Assembly: GCA_035291545.1 (NCBI GenBank)
Contig: DATDRW010000014.1
Location: 1-32,594, forward strand
From: UBA11373 sp035291545
GTDB lineage: Bacteria > Actinomycetota > Acidimicrobiia > Spongiisociales > UBA11373
Reading direction: 5' to 3'
DNA: 32,594 nt
Position numbers and translations under genes: made by a program. Below the pieces are notes generated by a model. It was not told where the DNA came from. It made no database searches and worked only from the letters and a program-made list of their open reading frames with translations. Below, in pieces: positions 20,766-28,250 of the stretch; within the stretch, counting starts at the first letter, position 1, and each line of letters begins with the position of its first letter.

Positions 20766-20840
20766 TGCGGGTGGCAAGTACCAGGTACCGGTCCATAGTC
20801 CATTGCCGATCGTCGATCGTTCGACGAGCGCTGACTTCGG

Positions 20841-20898
20841 GACTGCAGGCTGCAGCCTGCACGCTTTTCCTCGCCCCTCGCCCCTCGCCCTCACCCTG
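20841..20898. repeat. Palindrome plus heptad repeat element, third copy
   Basis: A perfect 16-bp palindrome GCAGGCTGCAGCCTGC (20845-20860) is followed by heptads TCGCCCC, TCGCCCC, TCGCCCT and CACCCTG (20871-20898). The layout matches 5601-5720. The GCAGCCTGCA core is shared with that element. Confidence 0.65.
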
Positions 20899-20981
20899 CC
20901 CGAACAACTGGGTGCCGCTCCGCGACATGCGGTACCCGCAAGCCCGACGGTCGCCTGAGCGAGTGAGCCCGCGACCGCGTC

Positions 20982-20987
20982 TACCGT
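20982..20987 (+). promoter_or_regulatory. Possible -10 box of the hotdog thioesterase gene
   Basis: TACCGT predicts a start near 20994 and a ~20-base leader containing AGAGG before the ATG at 21014. Confidence 0.35.
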
Positions 20988-21013
20988 GGCCCGCCACCTG
21001 CAGAGGTTCATCC

Positions 21014-21454
21014 ATGACCGAGCCAGTCCCCGATCTCAGCCACGGCCTCAACGGTGCCCTCGGCTTCGAGTTCGTCGAAATCGGACCAAACCGAGTGAGG
21101 GTCCAGGTCGAGGTCGCCCGGATCCACCAGCAGCCCTACGGGATCGTCCACGGCGGGGCGTACTGCGCCCTCATCGAGGCAGCGGCGTCGGCGGCCGGGG
21201 CATTCTGGGCCATCGACCAGGGCATGGCCGGGGCGGTCGGAGTATCCAATACGACCGACTTCCTCCGCTCGGTGCGCACCGGTCGCCTCGTGGCCGAGGC
21301 CACCCCGCTCCACCGCGGGCGCTCCCAGCAACTGTGGCAGGTGGTGGTGACCCGGGATCTCGACGACAAACCGGTGGCCTGGGGTCGGGTGCGGTTACAC
21401 AACCTCCACGATTCGGGCGCGGTCGGAGGATTCACCCCGGACCGGCTGAGTTAG
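21014..21454 (+). CDS. Hotdog thioesterase, candidate DHNA-CoA thioesterase (MenI)
   Basis: A 146-residue PaaI/YdiI-type hotdog protein. The active-site segment YGIVHGGAYCALIEAAASAAG (about residues 42-62) has the HGG turn and Glu55 in the usual catalytic position. VGVSNTTDFLRSVRTGRLVAEATPLHRGRSQQLWQV is the typical second half. It lies next to menF, divergently transcribed, and the window has menB but no other obvious DHNA-CoA thioesterase in the men group, so hydrolysis of DHNA-CoA (the MenI step) is a reasonable inference. Another acyl-CoA substrate is possible, given the CoA catabolic operon on the other side. AGAGG lies seven bases before the ATG at 21014. Confidence 0.85.
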   Translation: MTEPVPDLSHGLNGALGFEFVEIGPNRVRVQVEVARIHQQPYGIVHGGAYCALIEAAASAAGAFWAIDQGMAGAVGVSNTTDFLRSVRTGRLVAEATPLHRGRSQQLWQVVVTRDLDDKPVAWGRVRLHNLHDSGAVGGFTPDRLS

Positions 21455-21484
21455 TACCCCGACCCGCAACGTGACGGGGTACTA
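21452..21484. terminator. Bidirectional terminator containing both stop codons
   Basis: TAGTACCCCG (21452-21461) pairs perfectly with CGGGGTACTA (21475-21484) around a 13-base loop. The left arm begins with the thioesterase TAG stop; the right arm ends with the convergent hcrB-like TAG stop. Confidence 0.65.
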
Positions 21485-22447
21485 CTCGAGTTCGCGCAGC
21501 GCCCTGGCCACAAAGGTGGCCGCCATCCACTTGCGATACCGGGAGCCGAGGTCGGCGTTGTCGAACGTCCGCACCGGAAGGGCTGCGATCCGGGAAGCCG
21601 CTTCGACCACCTCCGGGGTGAGCCGCCTTCCCACCAGGAACTCCTCGGTGGCCCCGGCGCGCAACGGCGCCGGCGCGATCGCCCCGAGGACGATACGGGC
21701 CTTTTCGATCGTGCCGTCTTCGGCGTATCGCAGCGCGGCGGCAACCCCCAGAATGGGGAAGTCGACCGCCCGGCGCCTGCGCAACTTCAAATAGGTGCTG
21801 CGCAGCCCGGCCGATGGTGGAATCGACACCTCGGTGAGAATCTCATCCCTCGCCTTGACCATGTGGTCGATGCCGTCCGGCCGGTACAGGTCGGCCACCG
21901 GCAACGTCCGCTCCCCGTCGGGACCCACCAGCCGCACCGAGGCTCCCACAACGATCGCCGCCGGCGCCAGGTCGGTGGACGACACGGCCCAGCACTGCTC
22001 CCCCTTGGGGGCCACCCAGCACACGTCGCCCCCGGCCTTCAAACAGGGGCCCGAGGCCACCCGCCACTCCTCCGTCACGTTGATGAAACTGCATCGGGTG
22101 TCGACGCAGAGGTTGCCGCCGACGGTGGCGGTGTTGCGGATCTGAGGGGACCCCACCGACCCGGCGGCGGCGCGCAGCGCCCTCGGCACGTCGCCAGACC
22201 GGGCCACATCCCGGAGCGTCGTCAGCGCTCCGATCACCACACCGCCGGCGTCCCGGCGGATCCCGGCGAGACCCGGGATGGCGCCGATCGACACCAGCGT
22301 CGTCGGCCGCACCTGCCGACGCTTCATGTTGGGGAGGAGATCGGTCCCCGCCCCGACCACGGCGGACCCGGGCCGATCCCGCAGCATCTCCAGGGCCTCC
22401 TCCAGCGTGGACGGGGTGAGGTAGGTGAAGACGGGGAGCCGCATCAT
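21482..22447 (-). CDS. hcrB: FAD subunit of an HCR-like molybdenum enzyme, with extra [4Fe-4S] loop
   Basis: A 321-residue FAD-binding (PCMH-type) subunit of the xanthine oxidase family. VVGAGTDLLPNMKRRQ and SPQIRNTATVGGNL are the FAD motifs. Between them and the C-terminal domain lies an insert with Cys119, Cys135, Cys143 and Cys152 (DTRC, GPC, DVC, EQC; spacing 16-8-9). This insert is the hallmark of HcrB, the beta subunit of 4-hydroxybenzoyl-CoA reductase, where it holds an additional [4Fe-4S] cluster for low-potential electron input. Ordinary CO or xanthine dehydrogenase medium subunits lack it. It is the last gene of a six-gene coupled operon; the start overlaps the large-subunit stop (ATGA). 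The symbol denotes homology, not a proven substrate. Confidence 0.88.
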   Translation of the reverse strand: MMRLPVFTYLTPSTLEEALEMLRDRPGSAVVGAGTDLLPNMKRRQVRPTTLVSIGAIPGLAGIRRDAGGVVIGALTTLRDVARSGDVPRALRAAAGSVGSPQIRNTATVGGNLCVDTRCSFINVTEEWRVASGPCLKAGGDVCWVAPKGEQCWAVSSTDLAPAAIVVGASVRLVGPDGERTLPVADLYRPDGIDHMVKARDEILTEVSIPPSAGLRSTYLKLRRRRAVDFPILGVAAALRYAEDGTIEKARIVLGAIAPAPLRAGATEEFLVGRRLTPEVVEAASRIAALPVRTFDNADLGSRYRKWMAATFVARALRELE

Positions 22448-24816
22448 GATGCGAAGCCCTCCGGGACCTCGACCCGGATCAACCTGCCGAAATCGAACTC
22501 CGGCGGCGAATCGGGTCCTACCCGGCCGCTCCCGCCCTTGGCCAGGTCGCGCATCGCCCGCACGACCTTGTCGGGAGTGATCGGGACCTCGTCGATCCGA
22601 ACCCCGAGGGCGTCGTGGATGGCGTTGGCCACGGCCGGGATCACCGGGAGCAGCGGGCCCTGCCCCACCTCCTTCGCCCCGAACGGCCCCTCCGGGTCGA
22701 CGGTCTCGACCAGGATCGACTCCACCGGCGGCATGTCGAGAAAAGTGGGCATCTTGTAGTCGAGAAGGGAGGGGCCGCGGTGCAGCGCGCCGCGGAAGGC
22801 CTGCTCCTCCATGAGCGCCTCCCCCAGGCCCATGTAGATGCCGCCCTCGATCTGGCCTTCCACGAGCAGCCGGTTCAGGGCGCGGCCTACGTCGTGCGCC
22901 AGCCACACCCGCTCCACATGCACCTGCCCGGTCTCGGCATCGCACTCCACCTCGACGACGGCCGCCGAGAAGCTGTAGGCCGGGGAGATGCCGACCCCCG
23001 ATCCCTTGTAGGGCCCGGCCAGGTCCGGGGCCCGGTAGGACCCCGATGCTGCGAGCGGTCCGGAGCGGGCGATGGCGGCCCGCACCGCATCCGGCCACGA
23101 CATGCTCTTCTCGGGGGCCCCTTCGACGCCGACTCGGCCCTCGGCGACGACGAGCATGTCTCCCGTGGTGCCCAGCTCAGCGGCCACGGCCTCCACCACG
23201 GTGTCGCGGATCCTCTGCGCCGCCTCCAGCGCGGCGTTGCCGGCCATGAACGTCACCCGGCTGGAGTAGCTGCCCAGATCGACCGGGGTCAGGTCGGTGT
23301 CGGCGGTCACCATGACCAGGGTCGACGGGTCGAGCCCGAGCACCTCCCCCACGATCGTGGCGAGCACCGAGGTCGATCCCTGGCCCACGTCGGCTGCCAT
23401 GGAGAACACGGTCACCCCGCCGCCGCGGTCCACCTTGATCGTCACCTCGGACTGCGGCATGTCGTTCCAGTAGATGGGCAGTCCGGCACCCGACAGATAG
23501 GCGCCGACCGCCAATCCCACCCCGCGACCCGGAGGCAGCCTGCCGTGTTTCTCCCGGAAACCCGAAGCCGCCGCCACCTGCTCGATGCACTCCCGCAGCC
23601 CGCAGCTGGTGATCCGCAGGTAGTTGACCGTGGTCGAGAACGGCTTCACCAAGTTGCGCAACCTGATCGTGACCGGATCGATCCCGAGGTCGGCGGCGGC
23701 GGCGTCGAGCTGGCATTCGAGACCGAACCGGGGCTGCGGGGTGCCGTGGCCGCGCTTGGGACCGCATGGGGGTTTGTTGGTGAAGACCCGAACGCCCTCG
23801 AACTTGTAGTTGGGGATCCGATAGGTGGAGGGCTGGAGGGCACCCGTGTAATAGAGCGTCGCCAGCCCGTAGCTGCCGAAGGCGCCCCCGTCGAGGTGGG
23901 TGCGAAAGTGCATGGCGGTGATCGTCCCGTCGCGGCGGAACCCGGTCCGGACCCACATCAGCACCGGGTGGCGGCCGCGGTGGGAGTAGAACACCTCCTC
24001 GCGCGACAGGGTGATCTTTACCGGCCGGCCGGTCTCCATCGAGAGCCGGGCGGCGACGATCTCGTGCGAAAAGGGGTCGGTCTTGCCCCCGAAGCCCCCG
24101 CCTACCGGGGTGGCCACCACCCGGATCCGTCCCGCCGGAAGCTCCAGCACCTTCTCCAGGGTGCGATGCAAGTAGTGCGGCACCTGGGTCGACGACCAGA
24201 CGGTGAGCCGCCCGTCGGCGCCGCAGGAGGCGACCGCGGCATGCTGCTCGAGTGCGGCATGGGTGCTCCCGCGGAAGTCGTAGAGATCCTCCCGAATGTG
24301 GTCCGCCTCCGCGAAACCCCGGGCCACGTCGCCGAATTCGAGGGCGACGCTGCGATGTACGTTCTTGCCGACACCCTCGCCGTGGATCAGAACCCGGTCG
24401 GTGGCGGCCTCTTCGAGGGAAACGGTCTCCTCGATGGGCTCGTACTCCACCTCGATCAGTTCCAAGGCCCGGGCCGCGGTCTCGGCGTCCACCGCCGCTA
24501 CCGCCACCACCGGCTCGCCCACATACCTGACCCGCTCCACAGCGAGGGCGTGCTCGTCCTGGCTCACCGGGAGGATGCCGTAGGTGATGGGGAGGTCGGC
24601 TCCGGTGATCACCGCCTCCACCCCTTCCAGGGCCCGAGCCCGGGCGGTGTCGATACGCCTGATGCGGGCGTGGCCGTGGGGGCTGCGCAGTTGCCGCCCC
24701 ACCAGCATGCCGGGAAGCCAGATGTCGTCGGCGAAGACGGTCCGCCCGCTGACCTGGGCGCCGGCATCCACTCGGGGGCGGCTGCTGCCGACATAGGAGA
24801 ACCCGGGCACGGTCAT
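22444..24816 (-). CDS. hcrA: Molybdopterin large subunit of an HCR-like reductase
   Basis: A 790-residue molybdenum-cofactor subunit of the xanthine oxidase family. It opens with YVGSSRPRVDAGAQVSGR and FADDIWLPGML (N-terminal a/b-hammerhead domain). Cofactor motifs include TPVGGGFGGKTDPF, PCGPKRGHGTPQPRFGLE, FSMAADVGQGSTSVLATI and YKGSGVGISPAY. The CO dehydrogenase active-site loop (AYxCSFR) is absent, ruling out CODH. Partner subunits point to 4-hydroxybenzoyl-CoA reductase, which removes a ring hydroxyl reductively, or a related acyl-CoA enzyme. Oddity: in GAKEVGQGPLL the position normally held by the catalytic Glu of the family is Gln719. ATG at 24816 overlaps the small-subunit stop. Confidence 0.87.
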   Translation of the reverse strand: MTVPGFSYVGSSRPRVDAGAQVSGRTVFADDIWLPGMLVGRQLRSPHGHARIRRIDTARARALEGVEAVITGADLPITYGILPVSQDEHALAVERVRYVGEPVVAVAAVDAETAARALELIEVEYEPIEETVSLEEAATDRVLIHGEGVGKNVHRSVALEFGDVARGFAEADHIREDLYDFRGSTHAALEQHAAVASCGADGRLTVWSSTQVPHYLHRTLEKVLELPAGRIRVVATPVGGGFGGKTDPFSHEIVAARLSMETGRPVKITLSREEVFYSHRGRHPVLMWVRTGFRRDGTITAMHFRTHLDGGAFGSYGLATLYYTGALQPSTYRIPNYKFEGVRVFTNKPPCGPKRGHGTPQPRFGLECQLDAAAADLGIDPVTIRLRNLVKPFSTTVNYLRITSCGLRECIEQVAAASGFREKHGRLPPGRGVGLAVGAYLSGAGLPIYWNDMPQSEVTIKVDRGGGVTVFSMAADVGQGSTSVLATIVGEVLGLDPSTLVMVTADTDLTPVDLGSYSSRVTFMAGNAALEAAQRIRDTVVEAVAAELGTTGDMLVVAEGRVGVEGAPEKSMSWPDAVRAAIARSGPLAASGSYRAPDLAGPYKGSGVGISPAYSFSAAVVEVECDAETGQVHVERVWLAHDVGRALNRLLVEGQIEGGIYMGLGEALMEEQAFRGALHRGPSLLDYKMPTFLDMPPVESILVETVDPEGPFGAKEVGQGPLLPVIPAVANAIHDALGVRIDEVPITPDKVVRAMRDLAKGGSGRVGPDSPPEFDFGRLIRVEVPEGFAS

Positions 24817-25283
24817 CCCCGGCTCCGGGCGGCGAGATGGACGGCGTCGAGGATCTTCTGGTAACCGGTGCACCGGCACAGGTTGCCCGACAGCGCCTCC
24901 CGGATCTCATCGGCGGATGGGGCGGGGACCGACTCCAGCAAGGCGCAGGCCGCCATCAACATCCCGGGGGTGCAGTAGCCGCACTGAGCCGCACCCAGGC
25001 GGGCGAATGCGTCCTGGAGGGGATGGGGGACGCCGCGCGTTTCGAGCCCCTCGACGGTTCTCACCTCGCGACCCCCGGCGCTGCGGGCCAGGGTGAGGCA
25101 GGACAGCACCGGAGTCCCGTCGACCAGAACGGTGCACGCCCCGCACTCGCCGAGTTCGCAGCCGTGCTTGGTCCCGGTCAGCCGGAGATCCTCGCGCAAC
25201 AACTCGAGGAGCGTGCGATGGTCGGTGGTGAGAACCCGCTGCTCCCGGCCGTTCACCGAGAGTGCGAGCATCCGCTCCGTCAT
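24813..25283 (-). CDS. hcrC: [2Fe-2S] small subunit of an HCR-like reductase
   Basis: A 156-residue iron-sulfur subunit of the xanthine oxidase family. The plant-ferredoxin-type cluster is held by Cys42, Cys47, Cys50 and Cys62 (KHGCELGECGACTVLVDG, SCLTLA). The second cluster is held by Cys101, Cys104, Cys136 and Cys138 (CGYCTPGMLM, GNLCRCTGYQKI). Together they carry electrons between the FAD subunit and the molybdenum site. Length and motif spacing are standard. It starts at the ATG overlapping the PrpF-like stop and ends overlapping the large-subunit start, giving the order small-large-FAD, as in hcrCAB. Confidence 0.95.
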   Translation of the reverse strand: MTERMLALSVNGREQRVLTTDHRTLLELLREDLRLTGTKHGCELGECGACTVLVDGTPVLSCLTLARSAGGREVRTVEGLETRGVPHPLQDAFARLGAAQCGYCTPGMLMAACALLESVPAPSADEIREALSGNLCRCTGYQKILDAVHLAARSRG

Positions 25284-26413
25284 GTGGAAGTGGGCTCCCG
25301 GCGGCGCACGAACGTGCTGCCCTCGGCGAGCCGACGCGCGGTGCGGTCGTAGGAGGCCTGCTCGACCCTCCAGGTGGCGCCGTCGGCCACCACCCGGGCC
25401 CGCACCTCCATGACGCCGCTGGTGTGCCCGATCCGGAACAACCCGTCCGTCCGGCGCACGACTTCGGCCACCGTGCTTCCCGGAATACAGGCCGCCACCG
25501 CGGTACAGGCCGCCACCGTCCCCGGATAGGCCTTGTGCAACATGGGGGGTCGGCCGCCGACGACGCGAGCCACCAGGTCCACGTCGGCGGCCGCCACCGA
25601 CCGGCCCGACCCGAAGCCGGTGTAGGCGGCCGGGACCGCTACCGCGGCCGGAATCGGCGTCAGACCGTCCGGCGTGATCCCGAGGAGCCGGGCGGCGGCC
25701 TCCTTGACCGCGAGGATCGCCGTCATGTCCTCGACATCGCCGGGACTTTCGATGCCGGTCATTCCCACCGCAGCCGCCGCCACGAACACGCACAGGTTGG
25801 CGAGGTCGACGATGGTGGCCTCGACCGGTCCGATGGCGGTGTCGAGCACGTCACGGGGTCGACCGGTGGGAAGCAGAGCACCGGTGATGCCGCCCGCCGT
25901 CCGGCTGTAGTCGAGCGCGATGGGGGCACCGGTTCCGGGAACTCCGTCGATGCTGAGGTCGCCGTCGACGGCGGCGACTCCGTCGTGCACCGGGACCCGC
26001 GCCAGGAGGATGCGGGCGGTGTTGGTGTTGTGGATGCGGACGACCGTGACCGGCTCCCGCAGTGCCACCAGCCCCTCGTCCACGGCGAAGGCGCCCACCG
26101 CCGCCGAGATGTTGCCGCAATTGATGTCGTAGTCGACCACCGGATGGGTGATGCTCACCTGACCGAACGTGAAGTCGAGGTCGGCCTCCGCCACCGAAGG
26201 GGCGTCGATGATCGCCAGTTTGCTGGTGAGAATGTCGGCTCCGCCCAGGCCGTCGACCTGACGGGGATCGGGACTTCCGAACACCTCGAGGATCATGCGG
26301 TCGCGCTCCCTCCCGGGCGGGGGGAGATCCTCCCCGCGGAGAAAGACGGCCTTGCTGGTTCCGCCCCGCATCAAGACGAACGGCAGCGCCTCCTGTTCGG
26401 TGGAGGCCCTCAC
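25280..26413 (-). CDS. PrpF/GalD-like isomerase family protein
   Basis: A 377-residue protein of the PrpF family (diaminopimelate epimerase fold), whose known members move double bonds in tricarboxylates: 2-methylaconitate isomerase (PrpF) and 4-oxalomesaconate tautomerase (GalD). Visible motifs: FVLMRGGTSKAVFLRGEDLP near the start, GLGGADILTSKLAI, DYDINCGNISAAVGAFAVDEG (with the conserved Cys) and GKAYPGT-like LHKAYPGTVAACTAVAAC. The true substrate is unknown; an unsaturated di- or tri-acid in an aromatic or propionate-type pathway would fit. GTG at 26413 overlaps the thiolase stop (GTGA); ATG at 26437 with GAGGGGG upstream is an alternative. Confidence 0.82.
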   Translation of the reverse strand: MRASTEQEALPFVLMRGGTSKAVFLRGEDLPPPGRERDRMILEVFGSPDPRQVDGLGGADILTSKLAIIDAPSVAEADLDFTFGQVSITHPVVDYDINCGNISAAVGAFAVDEGLVALREPVTVVRIHNTNTARILLARVPVHDGVAAVDGDLSIDGVPGTGAPIALDYSRTAGGITGALLPTGRPRDVLDTAIGPVEATIVDLANLCVFVAAAAVGMTGIESPGDVEDMTAILAVKEAAARLLGITPDGLTPIPAAVAVPAAYTGFGSGRSVAAADVDLVARVVGGRPPMLHKAYPGTVAACTAVAACIPGSTVAEVVRRTDGLFRIGHTSGVMEVRARVVADGATWRVEQASYDRTARRLAEGSTFVRRREPTST

Positions 26414-27552
26414 CTCACCAGGATCTGAACGGTGCATGCCGCCCCCTCGATCCCAACCGCCTTGCCGCCCCGGCAATGTGCCAGACCGATCCGGGGGTGC
26501 GGGATTTGCCGGTCTCCGGCTTCACCCCGCAGCTGACGGACCAACTCCACGACTTGAGCGACCCCCGTACCCCCGAGAGGGTGGCCCTTGCCGATCAGCC
26601 CGCCGCTGGAATTGATCGGGAGCCGACCCCCGATGTCGGCCTCGCCGCGCTCGACGGCGCCGGGGTACTCCCCCTGGGGAAAGAGACCGAGGCCCTCCAC
26701 CCGGAGCACCTCGGCAATGCTGAAACAGTCGTGGACCTCGGCGAAATCGACCTCGTCGGGTCCGATCCCGGCGCGCTCGTAGGCGGCCTCGGCCGTCTTC
26801 CGGGTGAGCGGCTCGAAGGTCATCGACGTCGGCTCCGTCTCCACCGACCCCGTGAGCAGCGTGGAGGCGGCGAGACGCACCGTCCGGCCCCCGCCCAGCC
26901 GCTTCGCCACCCGGTCGCTGACGAGGATGGCGGCGGCGGCCCCGTCGGTAACCGGGGAGCAGTCGAGCAGGTTCAGGGGATCGGCGATGGGACGCGACGC
27001 CAGGACCTCCGCGACGGTGATCTCCTTGCGGAAGTGGGCCAGGGGGTTGGCGGCGGCGTTCTTGCGGTTCTTCACCGCCACCCGGGCCAGCTGCTCCCGG
27101 GTCATCCCGGTCTCCGCCATGTAGCGCCGGGCTCGCATGGCGTACACCGCGGGCATGGTGGCTCCGACCGCGGCCTCCGGGTCGCCGGGATCGGGAGTGA
27201 GCGCCCCGGCGAACCGGGTGGTGAGGTGTTCGGTCCCGACGGCCGCCACCACGTCGTGCTCTCCCGCCCGGATCGCCAGCGAGGCTTCCCGGATGGCGGT
27301 GGCCCCGCTGCTGCAGGCGTTCTCGACGTTGGAGAGGGGCAGACCGGCCAGGCCGACCTGTGCCAGGATCCGCTGGCCGGTGACCATGCCCTGGAACACG
27401 TGGCCGCAGTACGCAGCCTCGATCAGCCTCGGATCGATCCCGGCATCGGAGATGGCCTCGAGCAACGCCTGGGCACCGAGATCGGCGGCATTGCGGTCGG
27501 GATGCTTGCCGAACCGGGTCATGCCGACCCCGATCACATGGACCTTGGTCAT
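26410..27552 (-). CDS. SCP-x-like thiolase, partner of DUF35 protein
   Basis: A 380-residue thiolase-fold enzyme of the SCP-x/acetyl-CoA acetyltransferase group. Active-site residues are visible: Cys80 (ENACSSGATAI), His274 (EVHDCFSIAEVL), His324 (SSGGLIGKGHPLGGTG) and a possible second acid/base, Cys360 (LAHCRGG). With these it should be able to cleave a 3-oxoacyl-CoA. Thiolases of this subgroup commonly work in complex with a DUF35 zinc-ribbon protein, as in BbsAB (benzoylsuccinyl-CoA thiolase) or the steroid aldolase Ltp2-ChsH2, and the gene directly upstream encodes one (ATGA overlap). An aldolase rather than thiolase reaction cannot be excluded. Confidence 0.9.
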   Translation of the reverse strand: MTKVHVIGVGMTRFGKHPDRNAADLGAQALLEAISDAGIDPRLIEAAYCGHVFQGMVTGQRILAQVGLAGLPLSNVENACSSGATAIREASLAIRAGEHDVVAAVGTEHLTTRFAGALTPDPGDPEAAVGATMPAVYAMRARRYMAETGMTREQLARVAVKNRKNAAANPLAHFRKEITVAEVLASRPIADPLNLLDCSPVTDGAAAAILVSDRVAKRLGGGRTVRLAASTLLTGSVETEPTSMTFEPLTRKTAEAAYERAGIGPDEVDFAEVHDCFSIAEVLRVEGLGLFPQGEYPGAVERGEADIGGRLPINSSGGLIGKGHPLGGTGVAQVVELVRQLRGEAGDRQIPHPRIGLAHCRGGKAVGIEGAACTVQILVR

Positions 27553-27983
27553 CGCGGGGCTACCGCTCCCGCCGGTCGGAAGCGGTAGCCGACGAGCGGG
27601 GTGCCGTCCTCCGACGCTCCGAATGGCTCGACTGCCAGTTGGAGTTCCATGCCGATGGTGACCTCCTCCGCGTCGCACCCGCTGATCTGGCTCATGATGC
27701 GGACACCCTCCGGGAGGTCCACATACCCCAACACGTAGGGGACCTCGAAGGCAGGGGTCGACTGCCGCACCACCGAGAACGTGTAGAGGGTACCGGTGGT
27801 GGCGAAGCGCACCTTGTCCAGGTCGGTGCCGAGACAGCCCGAGCATGCCGCACGGATGGGGAAGAAGTGGGCGCCGCAGGTGCGGCAACGACTGCCGAGA
27901 AGGCGCCCCGAGCCGTCCGGAGAAACCTCGAACTCCCCGGGGCGGAACGACACCGGGTTCGTGGCCTGGTTAGTCGCGGTCAC
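27549..27983 (-). CDS. DUF35 zinc-ribbon/OB-fold acyl-CoA-binding protein
   Basis: A 144-residue DUF35 protein. The N-terminal rubredoxin-like zinc ribbon has Cys33, Cys36, Cys47 and Cys50 (SRCRTCGAHFFPIRAACSGC). The OB-fold follows, with TGTLYTFSVVRQSTPAF, VPYVLGYVDLPEGVRIMSQI and IGMELQLAVEPFG. Family members bind the CoA part of substrates and dock to thiolase-like enzymes. The GTG at 27983 has a strong GAGGAGG site five bases upstream. It is the first gene of the leftward six-gene operon, every junction of which is a 4-base overlap. The open frame continues far upstream only as antisense sequence of the neighbouring gene. Confidence 0.9.
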   Translation of the reverse strand: MTATNQATNPVSFRPGEFEVSPDGSGRLLGSRCRTCGAHFFPIRAACSGCLGTDLDKVRFATTGTLYTFSVVRQSTPAFEVPYVLGYVDLPEGVRIMSQISGCDAEEVTIGMELQLAVEPFGASEDGTPLVGYRFRPAGAVAPR

Positions 27984-28053
27984 CGTCGCCTCCTCGTCCG
28001 CGCCGTCCGGCCGTTCGGTCGAATCAGTTTCGACGCCCCGACGCGGATCCGTC

Positions 28054-28073
28054 AATGGGTCATGTGACCCATT
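28054..28073. promoter_or_regulatory. 20-bp palindromic operator between divergent catabolic operons
   Basis: AATGGGTCA (28054-28062) and TGACCCATT (28065-28073) form a perfect inverted repeat with 9-bp arms and a 2-bp centre. It lies 71 bases from the leftward GTG and 178 bases from the rightward ATG, in the only intergenic gap of the catabolic locus. A TTGACG on the minus strand overlaps its edge and could be a -35 box. The TetR regulator encoded nearby is the likeliest binder. Confidence 0.6.
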
Positions 28074-28250
28074 TCCCCGATGCACCCGAACCATGGCCTC
28101 GACTCCACCGATCCCACCGGCGTGGTGTATCCGCACCAGAGGAATGATGCAGCCGACGGATTGCCCGCCGCCCCCGCCTTTGCCAGCCTCAACCGAACGG
28201 CCGGACGGGGGATCCCTTCCGGCCGGGACCCGGCACGGACGGAGGACGCG

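Noticed and set aside
22615..24864. 749-codon plus-strand open frame
   Set aside because: Antisense to the molybdenum large-subunit gene, whose motifs are unmistakable; the composition is shadow-like.
21482..25283. Assignment of the molybdenum enzyme as CO dehydrogenase (CoxMLS)
   Set aside because: The CODH active-site loop AYxCSFR is absent and the FAD subunit has an extra four-Cys loop typical of HcrB.
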